Of a DNA stretch of 19,725 nt, positions 1-7,593 are shown piece after piece. How positions within the stretch are numbered: the first letter of the stretch is position 1; each line of letters starts with the position of its first letter. This DNA is from an uncultured Roseiflexaceae bacterium. GTDB taxonomy: Bacteria; Chloroflexota; Chloroflexia; Chloroflexales; Roseiflexaceae. The translations under genes and the position numbers were made by a program. Below the pieces are notes generated by a model, which worked only from the letters and a program-made list of their open reading frames with translations, searched no databases and was not told the origin of the DNA. Location of the stretch: the NCBI GenBank assembly GCA_937974195.1, contig CALJIC010000033.1:1-19725 (forward strand). Direction: 5' to 3'.

Positions 1-624
1 CTCGATCTTGCGGCGCAGGTGCCAGATGTAGACCTTGAGGTAGTCGTTGTCCTTGGTGTACTCCTGGCCCCATACGCCGCGCAGCAGCGTCTCGTGGTCC
101 AGCACAGCCCCGGCGTGCTCGGCGAGCAGCAGCAGCAGGTCGTACTCGGTGGGGGTCAGGTCCACCGGCTCGCCGCGCACCAGCACCTCGCGCTTCTGCT
201 TGTCGATCGAGATCTCGCCGCCGCCGGCGGTCACGGGGCGGTTCGGCGAGGGGACGCGCCGCAGCAGCGCCCGCACGCGCGCCATCAGCTCGTCCATGTT
301 GAACGGCTTGAGCAGGTAGTCGTCGGCGCCGCTCTCGAGCCCGGTGACGATATCCTGGCTCTGGACGCGGGCGGTGAGCATGAGCACCGGCACCTGCGAG
401 AACTCGCGCAGCCGCTTGCACACCTCCCAGCCGTCCATCTCAGGCATCATCACGTCCAGGATCACCAGGTCCGGGTGCTCCTCCTGGATCATCTCCAGGC
501 CCTGGACGCCGTTCTCAGCCTGCAGCACGGCGAAGCCCTCGTGCTCGAGGTTAATCCGCACCAGCTCCCGCAGGCCGGGCTCGTCATCAACAATGAGGAT
601 TCTGCGCTGGTCCGTCCGTTGCAT
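1..624 (-). CDS. OmpR/PhoB-family response regulator, C-terminus cut by window edge
   Basis: DNA-binding response regulator of a two-component system; it would be phosphorylated by a histidine kinase and bind promoter DNA. The 208 visible codons show a receiver domain (about residues 8-120) with the acidic pair D13/D14, phospho-acceptor D57 in VILDVMMPEMDG, T84 and K106 (LLKPF). A winged-helix effector domain follows from about residue 137, with LTPTEYDLLLLL and the recognition region ending HLRRKIE. About 20 C-terminal residues lie beyond base 1. The start is the ATG at 624, which gives the usual MQRTDQRRILIVDDE beginning. It follows the thioredoxin gene by 14 bp on the same strand, so it is probably the last visible gene of the ccm transcription unit or shares its promoter. 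A partner kinase, if adjacent, would lie outside the window. The target genes cannot be inferred. Confidence 0.95.
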   Translation of the reverse strand, partial: MQRTDQRRILIVDDEPGLRELVRINLEHEGFAVLQAENGVQGLEMIQEEHPDLVILDVMMPEMDGWEVCKRLREFSQVPVLMLTARVQSQDIVTGLESGADDYLLKPFNMDELMARVRALLRRVPSPNRPVTAGGGEISIDKQKREVLVRGEPVDLTPTEYDLLLLLAEHAGAVLDHETLLRGVWGQEYTKDNDYLKVYIWHLRRKIE

Positions 625-638
625 GCTCCGCCCCCGTT

Positions 639-1238
639 TCAGCGAAGAGCCGAGGCCTCCTGCCGCAATCTGCTGAACAGTGCCGCAACCTCTTCTTGAG
701 AAAGTGTGCCGACACGAATATAGCGGATATTGCCCGCGGGGTCGATGAAGTAGCTGGTGGGGATGGGCGCGATCTGGAACTGGCGGGCCGCCTCGCCGTC
801 CACGTCGAGCAGCGTCGGGTAGGTGACGCCGTACTGCTGCAGGAAGGCGCGGATGGCCGTCTCGTCCGGCTCCTGGCGGCGCAGGTTCACGCCGAGGATC
901 ACCAGCCCCTCGTCGCGCAGCTCCTGGTAGGCGGCCTGCAGCGCGGGGGTCTCCTCTTTGCAGGGCTCGCACCAGGTGCCCCAGAAGTTCACCAGCACCA
1001 CGCGTCCGCGGAAATCGCTCAGGTGGACGGTCCCGCCGTCGAGCGCGGGCAGCGCGATCGCTGGGGCCGGCCGGTTCGTCTCACCGACACCAGGGAGGGT
1101 CGGCTCGGCCGTCTGCGCTGTGTACAGCCACACTCCGACGATAATCGCCAGCCCGACAAGCGCGCCCAACGCAGCGAAGGCCAGCTCGCGCTGGCTTATG
1201 CTTCTGCGCTGTGCAACATCCCTGGTCGGTGCAGCCAT
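639..1238 (-). CDS. TlpA/ResA/CcmG-type membrane-anchored thioredoxin
   Basis: Thiol-disulfide reductase of the AhpC/TSA-Redoxin (TlpA/ResA/CcmG) family, 199 residues. The N-terminus has a charged cytoplasmic stretch and one membrane segment at about residues 20-40 (AFAALGALVGLAIIVGVWLY), so the thioredoxin fold faces outside the membrane. The active site is WCEPC (C90 and C93) preceded by VVLVNFWGTW, and the cis-proline loop is visible as APIPTSYFID. In cytochrome c maturation, proteins of this type reduce the disulfide of the apocytochrome CxxCH motif before haem attachment. That role fits its place at the end of the ccm cluster. The ATG at 1238 is the natural start; a GGAG-like sequence lies about 13 nt upstream. 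The family is certain; assignment as CcmG rather than a general ResA-like protein is inference from context. Confidence 0.93.
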   Translation of the reverse strand: MAAPTRDVAQRRSISQRELAFAALGALVGLAIIVGVWLYTAQTAEPTLPGVGETNRPAPAIALPALDGGTVHLSDFRGRVVLVNFWGTWCEPCKEETPALQAAYQELRDEGLVILGVNLRRQEPDETAIRAFLQQYGVTYPTLLDVDGEAARQFQIAPIPTSYFIDPAGNIRYIRVGTLSQEEVAALFSRLRQEASALR

Positions 1239-1265
1239 AGCGTGTTAATCGCTCCGTATATGTTG

Positions 1266-1305
1266 AACGGGTGTAGATGGTATTTTAACACATGCTGTAA
1301 CGGGT
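1266..1305 (-). promoter_or_regulatory. AT-rich possible promoter of the thioredoxin/response-regulator genes
   Basis: The 105-bp gap upstream of the thioredoxin gene is clearly AT-richer than its surroundings. On the minus strand it contains a -10-like TAAAAT (plus-strand 1282-1287). Two copies of AACGGGT (1266-1272 and 1299-1305, plus strand) lie 33 bp apart, about three helical turns, and flank the -10-like site. No convincing -35 is seen, so the promoter call is weak. Confidence 0.3.
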
Positions 1306-1343
1306 TTGTAGTGCCTGCGCGTGGATATTGAGCGCCAGCCGCC

Positions 1344-2393
1344 TCACTCCTGGGAGTACAGGTCGATCAGCAGCCGCGCCTGGTTGGCGATCGGCGAGTC
1401 GGCCGGGGCGATCTCGAGGATCCGGCGCCACTCGGCGAGCGCCTGCTCGGTCCGCGGCGGCTGCACGCTCACCAGGCAGTAGCCGTGGCTCAGCAGCGCC
1501 CGCGCGTCGTCGGGGGCCTGCTCCAGCGCCCGCTCCGTCTCGGCCAGGCCCTGCTCGAGGTAGCTGAGCTGGCCGGTGCCGACGCCGTAGAAGCAGGCGC
1601 TGGCGCCCTTGTCGGCGCGCACGGCCGCGTTATCCGGGTCGAGCTCCAGCGCCCGCTCGTAGGCGGCGATCGCGTCCAGCCAGCGCGGCAGCTGCTGCCG
1701 GTACAGCTCGCTGTCGGGCGCCTGCTCGCGCACGATCTGCACGCTGTCGTACAGCAGGTTGCCGTAGTCGATCCAGGTCTGGACGTCGTCCGGGCTCTGC
1801 TCGGTGCGGCGCTTGGCCTCGGCGATCAGGAGCTCGAACTGCTCGAGCGGCGAGGGCTCCGCGGTGGCGGCGGGGGCCGGGGTCGCGCCGCCGCCGGTGA
1901 GCAGCAGGCTCGCGACCAGCGCCGGCAGCACGATGGCCGCGGCGATGACCATGGCGGCCAGCGGCAGGCTGACGCGCGGCTCGCCCCTGACCTTGCCGGG
2001 CACCACCGGCCGGTCGTTGAAGCCGCGCGGCCGCTCGGCGCGCTGCGCCGGGGGGAGCGGGCGGTAGTCGAGGATCGTCGCGGGGCGGTCGTCGGTGGCG
2101 CCCGGCTCGCTCTGCGATGCGGCGGCGTCCTCCGGCGAGGCTTCCCGCCGAGGCGCCTGGAGGGCGCTGAGCTCCGCGTCGTACGCCGCCCGCCGCTCCG
2201 GGTCGGAGAGCACCGCGTAGGCCGCCTCCAGCGCCTCGCGCCTGCGGCGGACCAGCTCGACGATCTCCTCGGCCGCGCCGTTGACGCGCGCCGGGTCGTA
2301 CTGGTCGATCAGCCGGCGGTAGGCGGCCTCGATCGCCGCCGCGTCCGCCTTCGGGTGCACCTGGAGGATCTCGTAGTGGTCCTGGGTGGTCAT
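1344..2393 (-). CDS. Degenerate J-domain, single-TM, TPR protein of the ccm cluster
   Basis: A 349-residue protein with three parts. Residues about 4-72 form a J-like domain (DHYEILQVHPKAD at the start, AYAVLSDPERRAAYD at the end). The canonical HPD tripeptide is absent: the loop reads QYDPARV. A proline-rich linker leads to a membrane segment at about residues 142-166 (LPLAAMVIAAAIVLPALVASLL). The remainder, about 185-349, is helical with TPR-like repeats (AIAAYERALELDPDNAAV, ETERALEQAPDDARALL, AEWRRILEIAPADSP). This places the J-like domain in the cytoplasm and the TPRs outside. It sits between ccmF and the thioredoxin, where CcmH/CcmI genes often occur, so an apocytochrome-binding (CcmI-like) role is a reasonable inference but not shown. 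Without HPD it should not stimulate Hsp70 ATPase activity. I chose the ATG at 2393 over an in-frame GTG nine bases upstream. Confidence 0.88.
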   Translation of the reverse strand: MTTQDHYEILQVHPKADAAAIEAAYRRLIDQYDPARVNGAAEEIVELVRRRREALEAAYAVLSDPERRAAYDAELSALQAPRREASPEDAAASQSEPGATDDRPATILDYRPLPPAQRAERPRGFNDRPVVPGKVRGEPRVSLPLAAMVIAAAIVLPALVASLLLTGGGATPAPAATAEPSPLEQFELLIAEAKRRTEQSPDDVQTWIDYGNLLYDSVQIVREQAPDSELYRQQLPRWLDAIAAYERALELDPDNAAVRADKGASACFYGVGTGQLSYLEQGLAETERALEQAPDDARALLSHGYCLVSVQPPRTEQALAEWRRILEIAPADSPIANQARLLIDLYSQE

Positions 2394-2483
2394 AGCGCCC
2401 ACGGCCGAACGGACGGCGGGGGAAGGGGAGCGGATGCACGCCGCTCGCCCAGCCCCCGCCCGCGCGCTCGCTCTGTCAGAATG

Positions 2484-4862
2484 TCACTCGCTGCTGGCCG
2501 CCGGCGGGGCTGCGCTGCCCAGGCCGCCGGGCGCGGCCACCCGCCTGCCGAGCGGGAAGCGCCGGCCCTCGACCTGCGCGCGGCCCTCGAGCGCGCGCCG
2601 CAGCATGGCGATCAGGCCGCCGAGCACGCCCACGCCCACGCCCAGCCACACCAGCGCCACCCCCGGCTTGAGGCTCACCGTCACCACCGCCTTGGCCGGG
2701 TCCACCGGCAGCCCGAGGCCGTTGACGCGGATGATCACCCGGCGCTGCATCGGGTCGAAGGCCGCCAGCGAGGCGCTGTGGCCGCCGGCCAGCGTGACCG
2801 GGTTGTCCTTGATCGCCTCCGCCGGGTCGTCGACGTTCGCCAGCAGCGTCAGCTTCGGCGTGAACTCGGTCGTCTGGCCCTCATAGGTCACCCGGAGCTT
2901 CGCGCCGACGTCGGCCTCGCCCGTGGTGTGGGCGTCCGGCACATCGAAGCCGAGGAAGGTCACCTCGTACGGCCCGATGCTCTTCGTCTCGCCCAGGCCG
3001 AGGTCGGCGATGTTGTGGTCCACCGGCGGGTTGTACTCGGCCGGCGACACATACAGGTCCTGCCACAGCTCGGACTTAATCCAGGGCGTCGCCATCGTCG
3101 CGCCCATGCGGTTGTTGAAGTAGAGCTGCGGCGTAGCGTGGAAGCTGCGCCCGTCGCGCGTCACCGTCATGTCCAGGACGCCGCGCCCCTCCGGGGTCAG
3201 CCGGTAGCCGTTGAAGGTGAACTCGTAGCCGTACATGCTGATCGTGTCGCCCTCGGCCACCAGCAGCCGCTGGTCCGGCGTGGCGTACCAGGTCGAGGCG
3301 GCGGCGCCCACCAGCAGCAGCATCAGCCCGACGTGCGCCAGGTAGCCGCCGATCCGCAGCCAGCCGCTGCGCAGCGTGCGGATGATCATCACGATGTTCG
3401 TGCCGGCGGCGAAGGTGCTGAGCCCCACGTAGGCCAGCGGCAGCGGGTCGCGCGCGCCGAGCACCAGCCCGACGCAGCTGACGACCACGGCGGCGAGCGC
3501 CGGCCAGCGCAGGGCGCGCAGCAGGTGGCGCGGGTTCGTGTCGCGCCAGCCGAGCAGCGGCCCGATGATCAGCAGCACCACCAGGATCAGCCCGAGCGGC
3601 GGCACCGTCGTGCTGTAGAAGTCCCCGACCAGGCCGAAGCGGCCGTCCTCGAAGGGCTCCGTCCCGTAGGTCGTGCCGTCGTCGATCTGGAAGGCGCCGG
3701 CGAAGACGCGCTGGAGCGAGTGGCCGACGCCCGGCAGGGCCGAGATCACCGGCATCGAGGTGCCGATGGTGACGACGGTGGCGATCACGATCAGGCCCAG
3801 GATGAGCAGCACGAAGAAGCTATCGCGCGAGAGCAGCTTCTCGGACAGCTGGCGCGAGGGGATGTCGCGCCAGCGCCACACCATGGTGGCGACGCTCGCC
3901 ACGGCCAGGAAGGCCAGCGAGCCGACCATGATCGTCTTCAGGCCCTCCTCGACGAACGAGTGGACCGAGAAGGAGGAGAGCACCCCCGAGCGGGTGAGGA
4001 AGGTGGCGTAGAAGACCGTCAGGTAGGTCACCAGCGCCAGCGCGATCGTCGTGCGCCGCAGCCCGCCGCCCGCCCGCTGGACGAGCATGGCGTGGATCAG
4101 GGCGGTGGAGACCAGCCAGGGCACCAGCGCCGAGTTCTCGACCGGGTCCCAGCCCCAGTAGCCGCCCCAGCCGAGCGTCTCGTAGGCCCAGTAGCCGCCG
4201 AGCAGGAGCGCCAGGCCGAGGAAGGCCCACGCCGCCAGCGTCCAGGGCAGCGCGTCGCGCACCCAGCCGTCGTAGTCGCGCCGCCAGACCCCGCCGATCG
4301 CGTAGGCGAACGGCACCGCCATCAGCGCGAAGCCGACGAACAGGATGGGCGGGTGGATGAGCATCCACATGTTGTGGAGCGTCGGGTTGAGCCCCTTGCC
4401 GTCCTCCGGGAACACCTGCACGCCGTTCTCCAGATGCGGCACGAACGGGTTGCGGATGAGCATGTAGACCAGCAGCGCGGCCTGGAGGGCCATGAACACG
4501 CTGAGGACGTACGGCTCGCTGTGGCGGGTGCGGCGCACCAGCGCCTGGGCGGCGATCACGCCCCACAGCGCCCAGATCACGAACGACCCGGGCTGGCCGG
4601 CCCACACCGCGGCCACGCGGAAGTGCGGCTCAAGCTCACGCGAGCTGTAGTCGTAGACGTACTGGATATCGTAGCGCTGCGCGATGAACAGGTAGTTGAG
4701 CAGGCCGACCACCAGCAGCACCGCCACCAGCGCCGCGCGGGTGCCGATGCGGCCGTAGGCCAGCGCGGCGATGTTGCCATGCGGCACCAGCGCGTAGCTC
4801 ACGGCGGCGAGCGCTGCCGCGGCGATGCCGCATACGATGAACATGGTGCCGAGGAGGTACAT
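2484..4862 (-). CDS. ccmF: Cytochrome c haem lyase CcmF
   Basis: Integral membrane haem lyase of System I, 792 residues, longer than the roughly 650 of the E. coli protein. It takes haem from CcmE and attaches it to apocytochrome CxxCH. The tryptophan-rich WWD motif lies at residues 232-250 (GWGGYWGWDPVENSA). The four histidines conserved in the family appear present: H170 (in MLIHPPILF), H257 (ALIHAML), H301 (SVHSF) and H510 (GYLAHVG). Many hydrophobic segments surround a large external region (about 525-735), and a last membrane segment lies at about 740-765. The extra length is mainly in this external domain and a short polar tail. The start ATG is preceded by AGAGGG. It lies 84 bp after ccmE and 90 bp before the J/TPR gene, all on the same strand. 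Confidence 0.97.
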   Translation of the reverse strand: MYLLGTMFIVCGIAAAALAAVSYALVPHGNIAALAYGRIGTRAALVAVLLVVGLLNYLFIAQRYDIQYVYDYSSRELEPHFRVAAVWAGQPGSFVIWALWGVIAAQALVRRTRHSEPYVLSVFMALQAALLVYMLIRNPFVPHLENGVQVFPEDGKGLNPTLHNMWMLIHPPILFVGFALMAVPFAYAIGGVWRRDYDGWVRDALPWTLAAWAFLGLALLLGGYWAYETLGWGGYWGWDPVENSALVPWLVSTALIHAMLVQRAGGGLRRTTIALALVTYLTVFYATFLTRSGVLSSFSVHSFVEEGLKTIMVGSLAFLAVASVATMVWRWRDIPSRQLSEKLLSRDSFFVLLILGLIVIATVVTIGTSMPVISALPGVGHSLQRVFAGAFQIDDGTTYGTEPFEDGRFGLVGDFYSTTVPPLGLILVVLLIIGPLLGWRDTNPRHLLRALRWPALAAVVVSCVGLVLGARDPLPLAYVGLSTFAAGTNIVMIIRTLRSGWLRIGGYLAHVGLMLLLVGAAASTWYATPDQRLLVAEGDTISMYGYEFTFNGYRLTPEGRGVLDMTVTRDGRSFHATPQLYFNNRMGATMATPWIKSELWQDLYVSPAEYNPPVDHNIADLGLGETKSIGPYEVTFLGFDVPDAHTTGEADVGAKLRVTYEGQTTEFTPKLTLLANVDDPAEAIKDNPVTLAGGHSASLAAFDPMQRRVIIRVNGLGLPVDPAKAVVTVSLKPGVALVWLGVGVGVLGGLIAMLRRALEGRAQVEGRRFPLGRRVAAPGGLGSAAPPAASSE

Positions 4863-4938
4863 GGGCGAGCCCTCTGTTAGCGGTAGCCAGCGTCCAGCGG
4901 CGCACGGGGGCAGCGAGCTGCGATCGCGCCGGCTGCCG

Positions 4939-4955
4939 AGCGGCTCCTAGCCGCT
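4939..4955 (-). repeat. Small hairpin overlapping the ccmE stop codon
   Basis: A perfect inverted repeat AGCGGCT / AGCCGCT, 7 bp with a 3-nt loop, overlaps the end of ccmE (stop at 4947-4949). There is no T-run after it on the minus strand, so it is more likely an RNA-stability or partial-attenuation element between ccmE and ccmF than a full terminator. Confidence 0.4.
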
Positions 4956-5363
4956 CATCTGCTCCTGGTACTTGGAGGGGCACTTGACCAGCAGGTCGTC
5001 GGCCATGAAGACGCCGCGCGCGCTGTCGTAGTGGCCGATCGCCACGATGCTGACCGCCTGCTCGAAGTTGGCCGGCTTGGGCTGGGCGTACACGACCTTC
5101 ACCATCTTGCCGGTGCTGTCCTGCAGGTCGAAGGTGAAGTTGCCGTCGGCGTCGTAGGCCCCGGTGCTGCCGAGGAACCCGGCCAGCTGCACGCTGCGGC
5201 CGCTCGTCGTCGCCTCGTCCACGCTGGTGGTGTAGGGGCGGAACGACTGGGTGAGGCCGTTGTAGCCGAGCGCCACCGCGAGCGCGATCATGGCGATGCC
5301 GATCAGGTGCAGCGGCTTGAGCGGAAACGGCCGCCGCGCGAGTTGTGGGGATGCGGTTGCCAT
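4947..5363 (-). CDS. ccmE: Haem chaperone CcmE, CxxxY (cysteine) type
   Basis: Periplasm/exterior-facing haem chaperone of System I, 138 residues. It has one N-terminal membrane anchor (about 17-35) followed by the OB-fold beta domain (about 48-127). In most CcmE proteins haem is bound covalently to His in an HxxxY motif near the C-terminus. Here the aligned position is Cys: LLVKCPSKYQEQ, with C128 and Y132. This is the cysteine variant known from archaea, sulphate reducers such as Desulfovibrio and some other bacteria, where it tends to go with absence of CcmH. No CcmH is seen in this cluster. The start ATG at 5363 has a good GAGGAGA ribosome-binding site. The gene lies 15 bp after ccmD. Confidence 0.95.
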   Translation of the reverse strand: MATASPQLARRPFPLKPLHLIGIAMIALAVALGYNGLTQSFRPYTTSVDEATTSGRSVQLAGFLGSTGAYDADGNFTFDLQDSTGKMVKVVYAQPKPANFEQAVSIVAIGHYDSARGVFMADDLLVKCPSKYQEQMSG

Positions 5364-5378
5364 GTATAGTCTCCTCGC

Positions 5379-5615
5379 CTATGCGTTCTCGGTGAGACGC
5401 TCCGCCGGAGCGTCTGAACGGGCATCCTGCCGGCGCTGCTCCAGAGTCGCGTGCGGGGTGGGCTCCTCCGGCGCGGCCTGCTGGTCGAGCTTATCGCGCA
5501 GCTCGCGCGTGGCCTTGTCGATGCGCCACAGGAAGATGAAGATCCCCAGCCACACCGCGAGCGCGACGGCCATCGCGAAGTAGATCGCGACGGCCGGTTC
5601 AAGCAGGAAGTTCAT
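5379..5615 (-). CDS. ccmD: CcmD-like small membrane protein
   Basis: Small protein of about 78 residues with a single membrane segment (about 9-32, AVAIYFAMAVALAVWLGIFIFLW), then a basic/acidic helical tail (RIDKATRELRDKLDQQ) and a polar, disordered C-terminus. Size, topology and the position between ccmC and ccmE match CcmD, which holds CcmE, CcmC and CcmAB together during release of holo-CcmE. CcmD is poorly conserved, so the call rests on context and architecture. The first codons overlap the 3' end of ccmC by 17 bp, suggesting translational coupling. A GTG six bases upstream (5621) is a possible alternative start; I preferred the ATG (MNFLLEPAVA). Confidence 0.8.
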   Translation of the reverse strand: MNFLLEPAVAIYFAMAVALAVWLGIFIFLWRIDKATRELRDKLDQQAAPEEPTPHATLEQRRQDARSDAPAERLTENA

Positions 5616-6585
5616 ATCCACCCCCGCGCCGTGCCAGGCGCTCCTGAAGTATCAAGACATCGGCGCGCAGCCGGTACAGCCAGATGAACAGGCCGAGGAA
5701 GCCCAGGTTCGAGGCCATGAAGGTCCAGAGCGTGCGGCCGTTGCTGAGCAGCCCGGTGCCGGGCGCCTCCATGTTCAGCAGCGCCTCGCCGCTGGCGAGG
5801 TCGACGCGCTCGAGGGCGAGCAGGAACTGCTGCCCCGGGAACTCCGGGCGGTCGGCCGGCTCGCCGCTGGCCAGCTCGAGCGTCGGCTCCAGCACGACGC
5901 GCTGCGCCAGGCCGGGCGTGCGCACCTCGACCTGGGCCACGGCGAGATCGCCGCGCTGCTCGAGGCCCTTGAGCTCCAGCACCACATCGCCGAGCTGCCC
6001 GATCCGCGCGCCGTTCAGCTGAAGGGTGATGCCGTCGCACTGGCTGCCCTGGATGAAGGCGCAGTTGGGGTGCAGCGAGCTCTCGGCGACGCGCGGCGCC
6101 ACGAACAGCAGGAACGGCATGGTCACGGCGGCGAAGAGATTGTAGGCCGCCGAGAGCCGCCGGCGCCGCTCCGGCTCGTCGAGCGCGGAGCGCAGCGCGA
6201 AGTAGGCGGCGTAGATCAGCAGCAGCACCAGGATCGAGGTCTCGCGCGGGTCCCAGTTCCAGAAGGTGCCCCACACGATCTGGGCGAAGATCGCGCCGGT
6301 GACGGTGGCGAGCACGCAGAAGAGGAAGCCGGTCTCCGCCGCCGCGACGGCGTTCGCGTCATCGGCCGGGCGCCGCCGCCAGAGGTAGCGCGCGCTGTAG
6401 AACGCCGAGACGGCGAAGGCCACGGTGGTGATCCAGGCGGTGGGCACGTGCATGACGATGATGCGCCCGGCGTCGCCTAGGCCGACGTATTGTGGAACCA
6501 CCAGAAACATCGCAACCACGACGCCGGCGATCCATAGCCCCAGCAGGAGCTTGGCAACTGGTGCGATTCGCGCCGCTGCTCCCAT
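5599..6585 (-). CDS. ccmC: Haem-handling membrane protein CcmC with an unusual insertion
   Basis: Six-TM haem-handling protein of the HHP superfamily that displays haem to CcmE, 328 residues (E. coli CcmC has about 245). The WWD motif is at about residues 105-115 (WGTFWNWDPRE). The flanking haem-ligand histidines are H46 (VMHVPTAW) and H172 (ESSLHPN). Between H172 and the last membrane segment (about 286-304, LWTFMASNLGFLGLFIWLY) lie about 110 mostly polar, beta-like residues, including C175 and C183, where ordinary CcmC has only a short loop. This would form an extra domain on the outer face beside the haem site. The start ATG at 6585 has GGAGAG upstream. It overlaps ccmD at its 3' end and is preceded by 222 bp that contain a good promoter. 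Confidence 0.95.
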   Translation of the reverse strand: MGAAARIAPVAKLLLGLWIAGVVVAMFLVVPQYVGLGDAGRIIVMHVPTAWITTVAFAVSAFYSARYLWRRRPADDANAVAAAETGFLFCVLATVTGAIFAQIVWGTFWNWDPRETSILVLLLIYAAYFALRSALDEPERRRRLSAAYNLFAAVTMPFLLFVAPRVAESSLHPNCAFIQGSQCDGITLQLNGARIGQLGDVVLELKGLEQRGDLAVAQVEVRTPGLAQRVVLEPTLELASGEPADRPEFPGQQFLLALERVDLASGEALLNMEAPGTGLLSNGRTLWTFMASNLGFLGLFIWLYRLRADVLILQERLARRGGGYELPA

Positions 6586-6625
6586 CGGTCTCTACTCTCC
6601 AGGCATTGTGGCGCTTTGCCGCGCT

Positions 6626-6654
6626 ATCATACTACACATGATCTGCCAGGGCAA
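6626..6654 (-). promoter_or_regulatory. Sigma-70-type promoter upstream of ccmC
   Basis: On the minus strand TTGCCC (6654-6649) and TATGAT (6631-6626) are separated by exactly 17 bp. The transcription start would fall near 6619, about 34 nt before the ccmC ATG. The 222-bp gap between ccmB and ccmC, otherwise without a gene, is therefore best read as a separate promoter region for ccmCDEF and the genes after it. Confidence 0.6.
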
Positions 6655-6807
6655 GGACCGCCGCATCGGTCCGCAGGTTTGGAATTGCGGCAGCTTGCGT
6701 CATTCCTGGGGCGTACGCGGCGGCCGCGCCGGCCACTTGACGCTCGTTTCGTGTATTTTATCACAAGATTGAGAAACGTAGGATGGCGCAGAGACGCCGC
6801 CGGCGCG

Positions 6808-7503
6808 TCACGCCTCCCACACGCTGTTGAACAGAAACAGCGAGGCGACGAACAGCGCCAGGGTGTAGGCGAGCAGCACCTGGAGCGGGGCGGCGCCTGC
6901 TGCCCAGCCGCGCCCCTCGAGCGCGCTGGCGGTGCCGCGGATCGCGGTGACGAGCAGCGGCACCAGCAGGGGGAAGGAGAGCACCGCGAAGAGCGCGCCC
7001 TTCGCGCTGGCGCGGGCGATGATCGCGGCGATCAGCGTGGTGGCGGCCACCAGGCCCAGGCTGCCGGCCAGCAGCAGCGCCGCGAGCAGCCCGGCGTCGG
7101 CCACGTGCACCCGCAGCAGCACCACGAACAGCAGCGTGGTCACGAGGACCAGCAGGAGCAGCAGCGCGAGGTTGAAGAGCAGCTTGCCCAGGTACACGGC
7201 GATCGGCGGGGCGGCCAGGCGCAGCGCGGCGGCCGTGCGCGCCTCCTCCTCCTGCACGAACGCGCGCGCCAGGCCGGTGAAGGCCGCGAACAGCAGCGCC
7301 ATCCACAGCAGCGCGGCCTGGACGAGCGGCAGGTCGGGGTTGCGCACGGGCGTGATCGGCCCCATGCCCAGGCTCAGCGCGACGACCGTGCTCACCGCGA
7401 ACAGCAGCACCGCGTTGAGCGCGTAGCGCGTGCGCAGCTCGGAGCGCAGGTCCTTCTTGAATATGGCGAGGGCCGCCCTCGCCAGGTGCTGCAGGTCACT
7501 CAT
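6808..7503 (-). CDS. ccmB: Haem ABC exporter permease CcmB
   Basis: Membrane subunit of the CcmAB ABC transporter, 231 residues, whose ATP hydrolysis releases holo-CcmE from CcmC. The typical CcmB opening is present: a cytoplasmic amphipathic start (AIFKKDLRSELRTRY), then a first membrane segment, an external loop with GPITPVRNPDLP, and the cytoplasmic coupling region ARAFVQEEEARTAAALRL. Six hydrophobic segments are visible, the last near the C-terminus (LLAYTLALFVASLFLF). It follows ccmA by 90 bp on the same strand. The start ATG lacks a clear ribosome-binding site. A 7-bp GC-rich inverted repeat (GCCCGCC/GGCGGGC) lies in the gap to ccmA. Confidence 0.93.
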   Translation of the reverse strand: MSDLQHLARAALAIFKKDLRSELRTRYALNAVLLFAVSTVVALSLGMGPITPVRNPDLPLVQAALLWMALLFAAFTGLARAFVQEEEARTAAALRLAAPPIAVYLGKLLFNLALLLLLVLVTTLLFVVLLRVHVADAGLLAALLLAGSLGLVAATTLIAAIIARASAKGALFAVLSFPLLVPLLVTAIRGTASALEGRGWAAGAAPLQVLLAYTLALFVASLFLFNSVWEA

Positions 7504-7593
7504 ACGACGTACGCGGTCGTGCCGCCCGCCTTACAGGGAGGTGCGGCGGGCCTGCGGCTCTCCAGGGCCGCTTCCCGCAGGAAGATTCGGGTC

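Noticed and set aside
1485..4880. A very long plus-strand open frame (over 1100 codons) opposite ccmF and the J/TPR gene
   Set aside because: It is antisense to two well-supported genes, and its translation is Arg/His/Gln-rich low complexity, as expected for the complement of GC-rich coding DNA.
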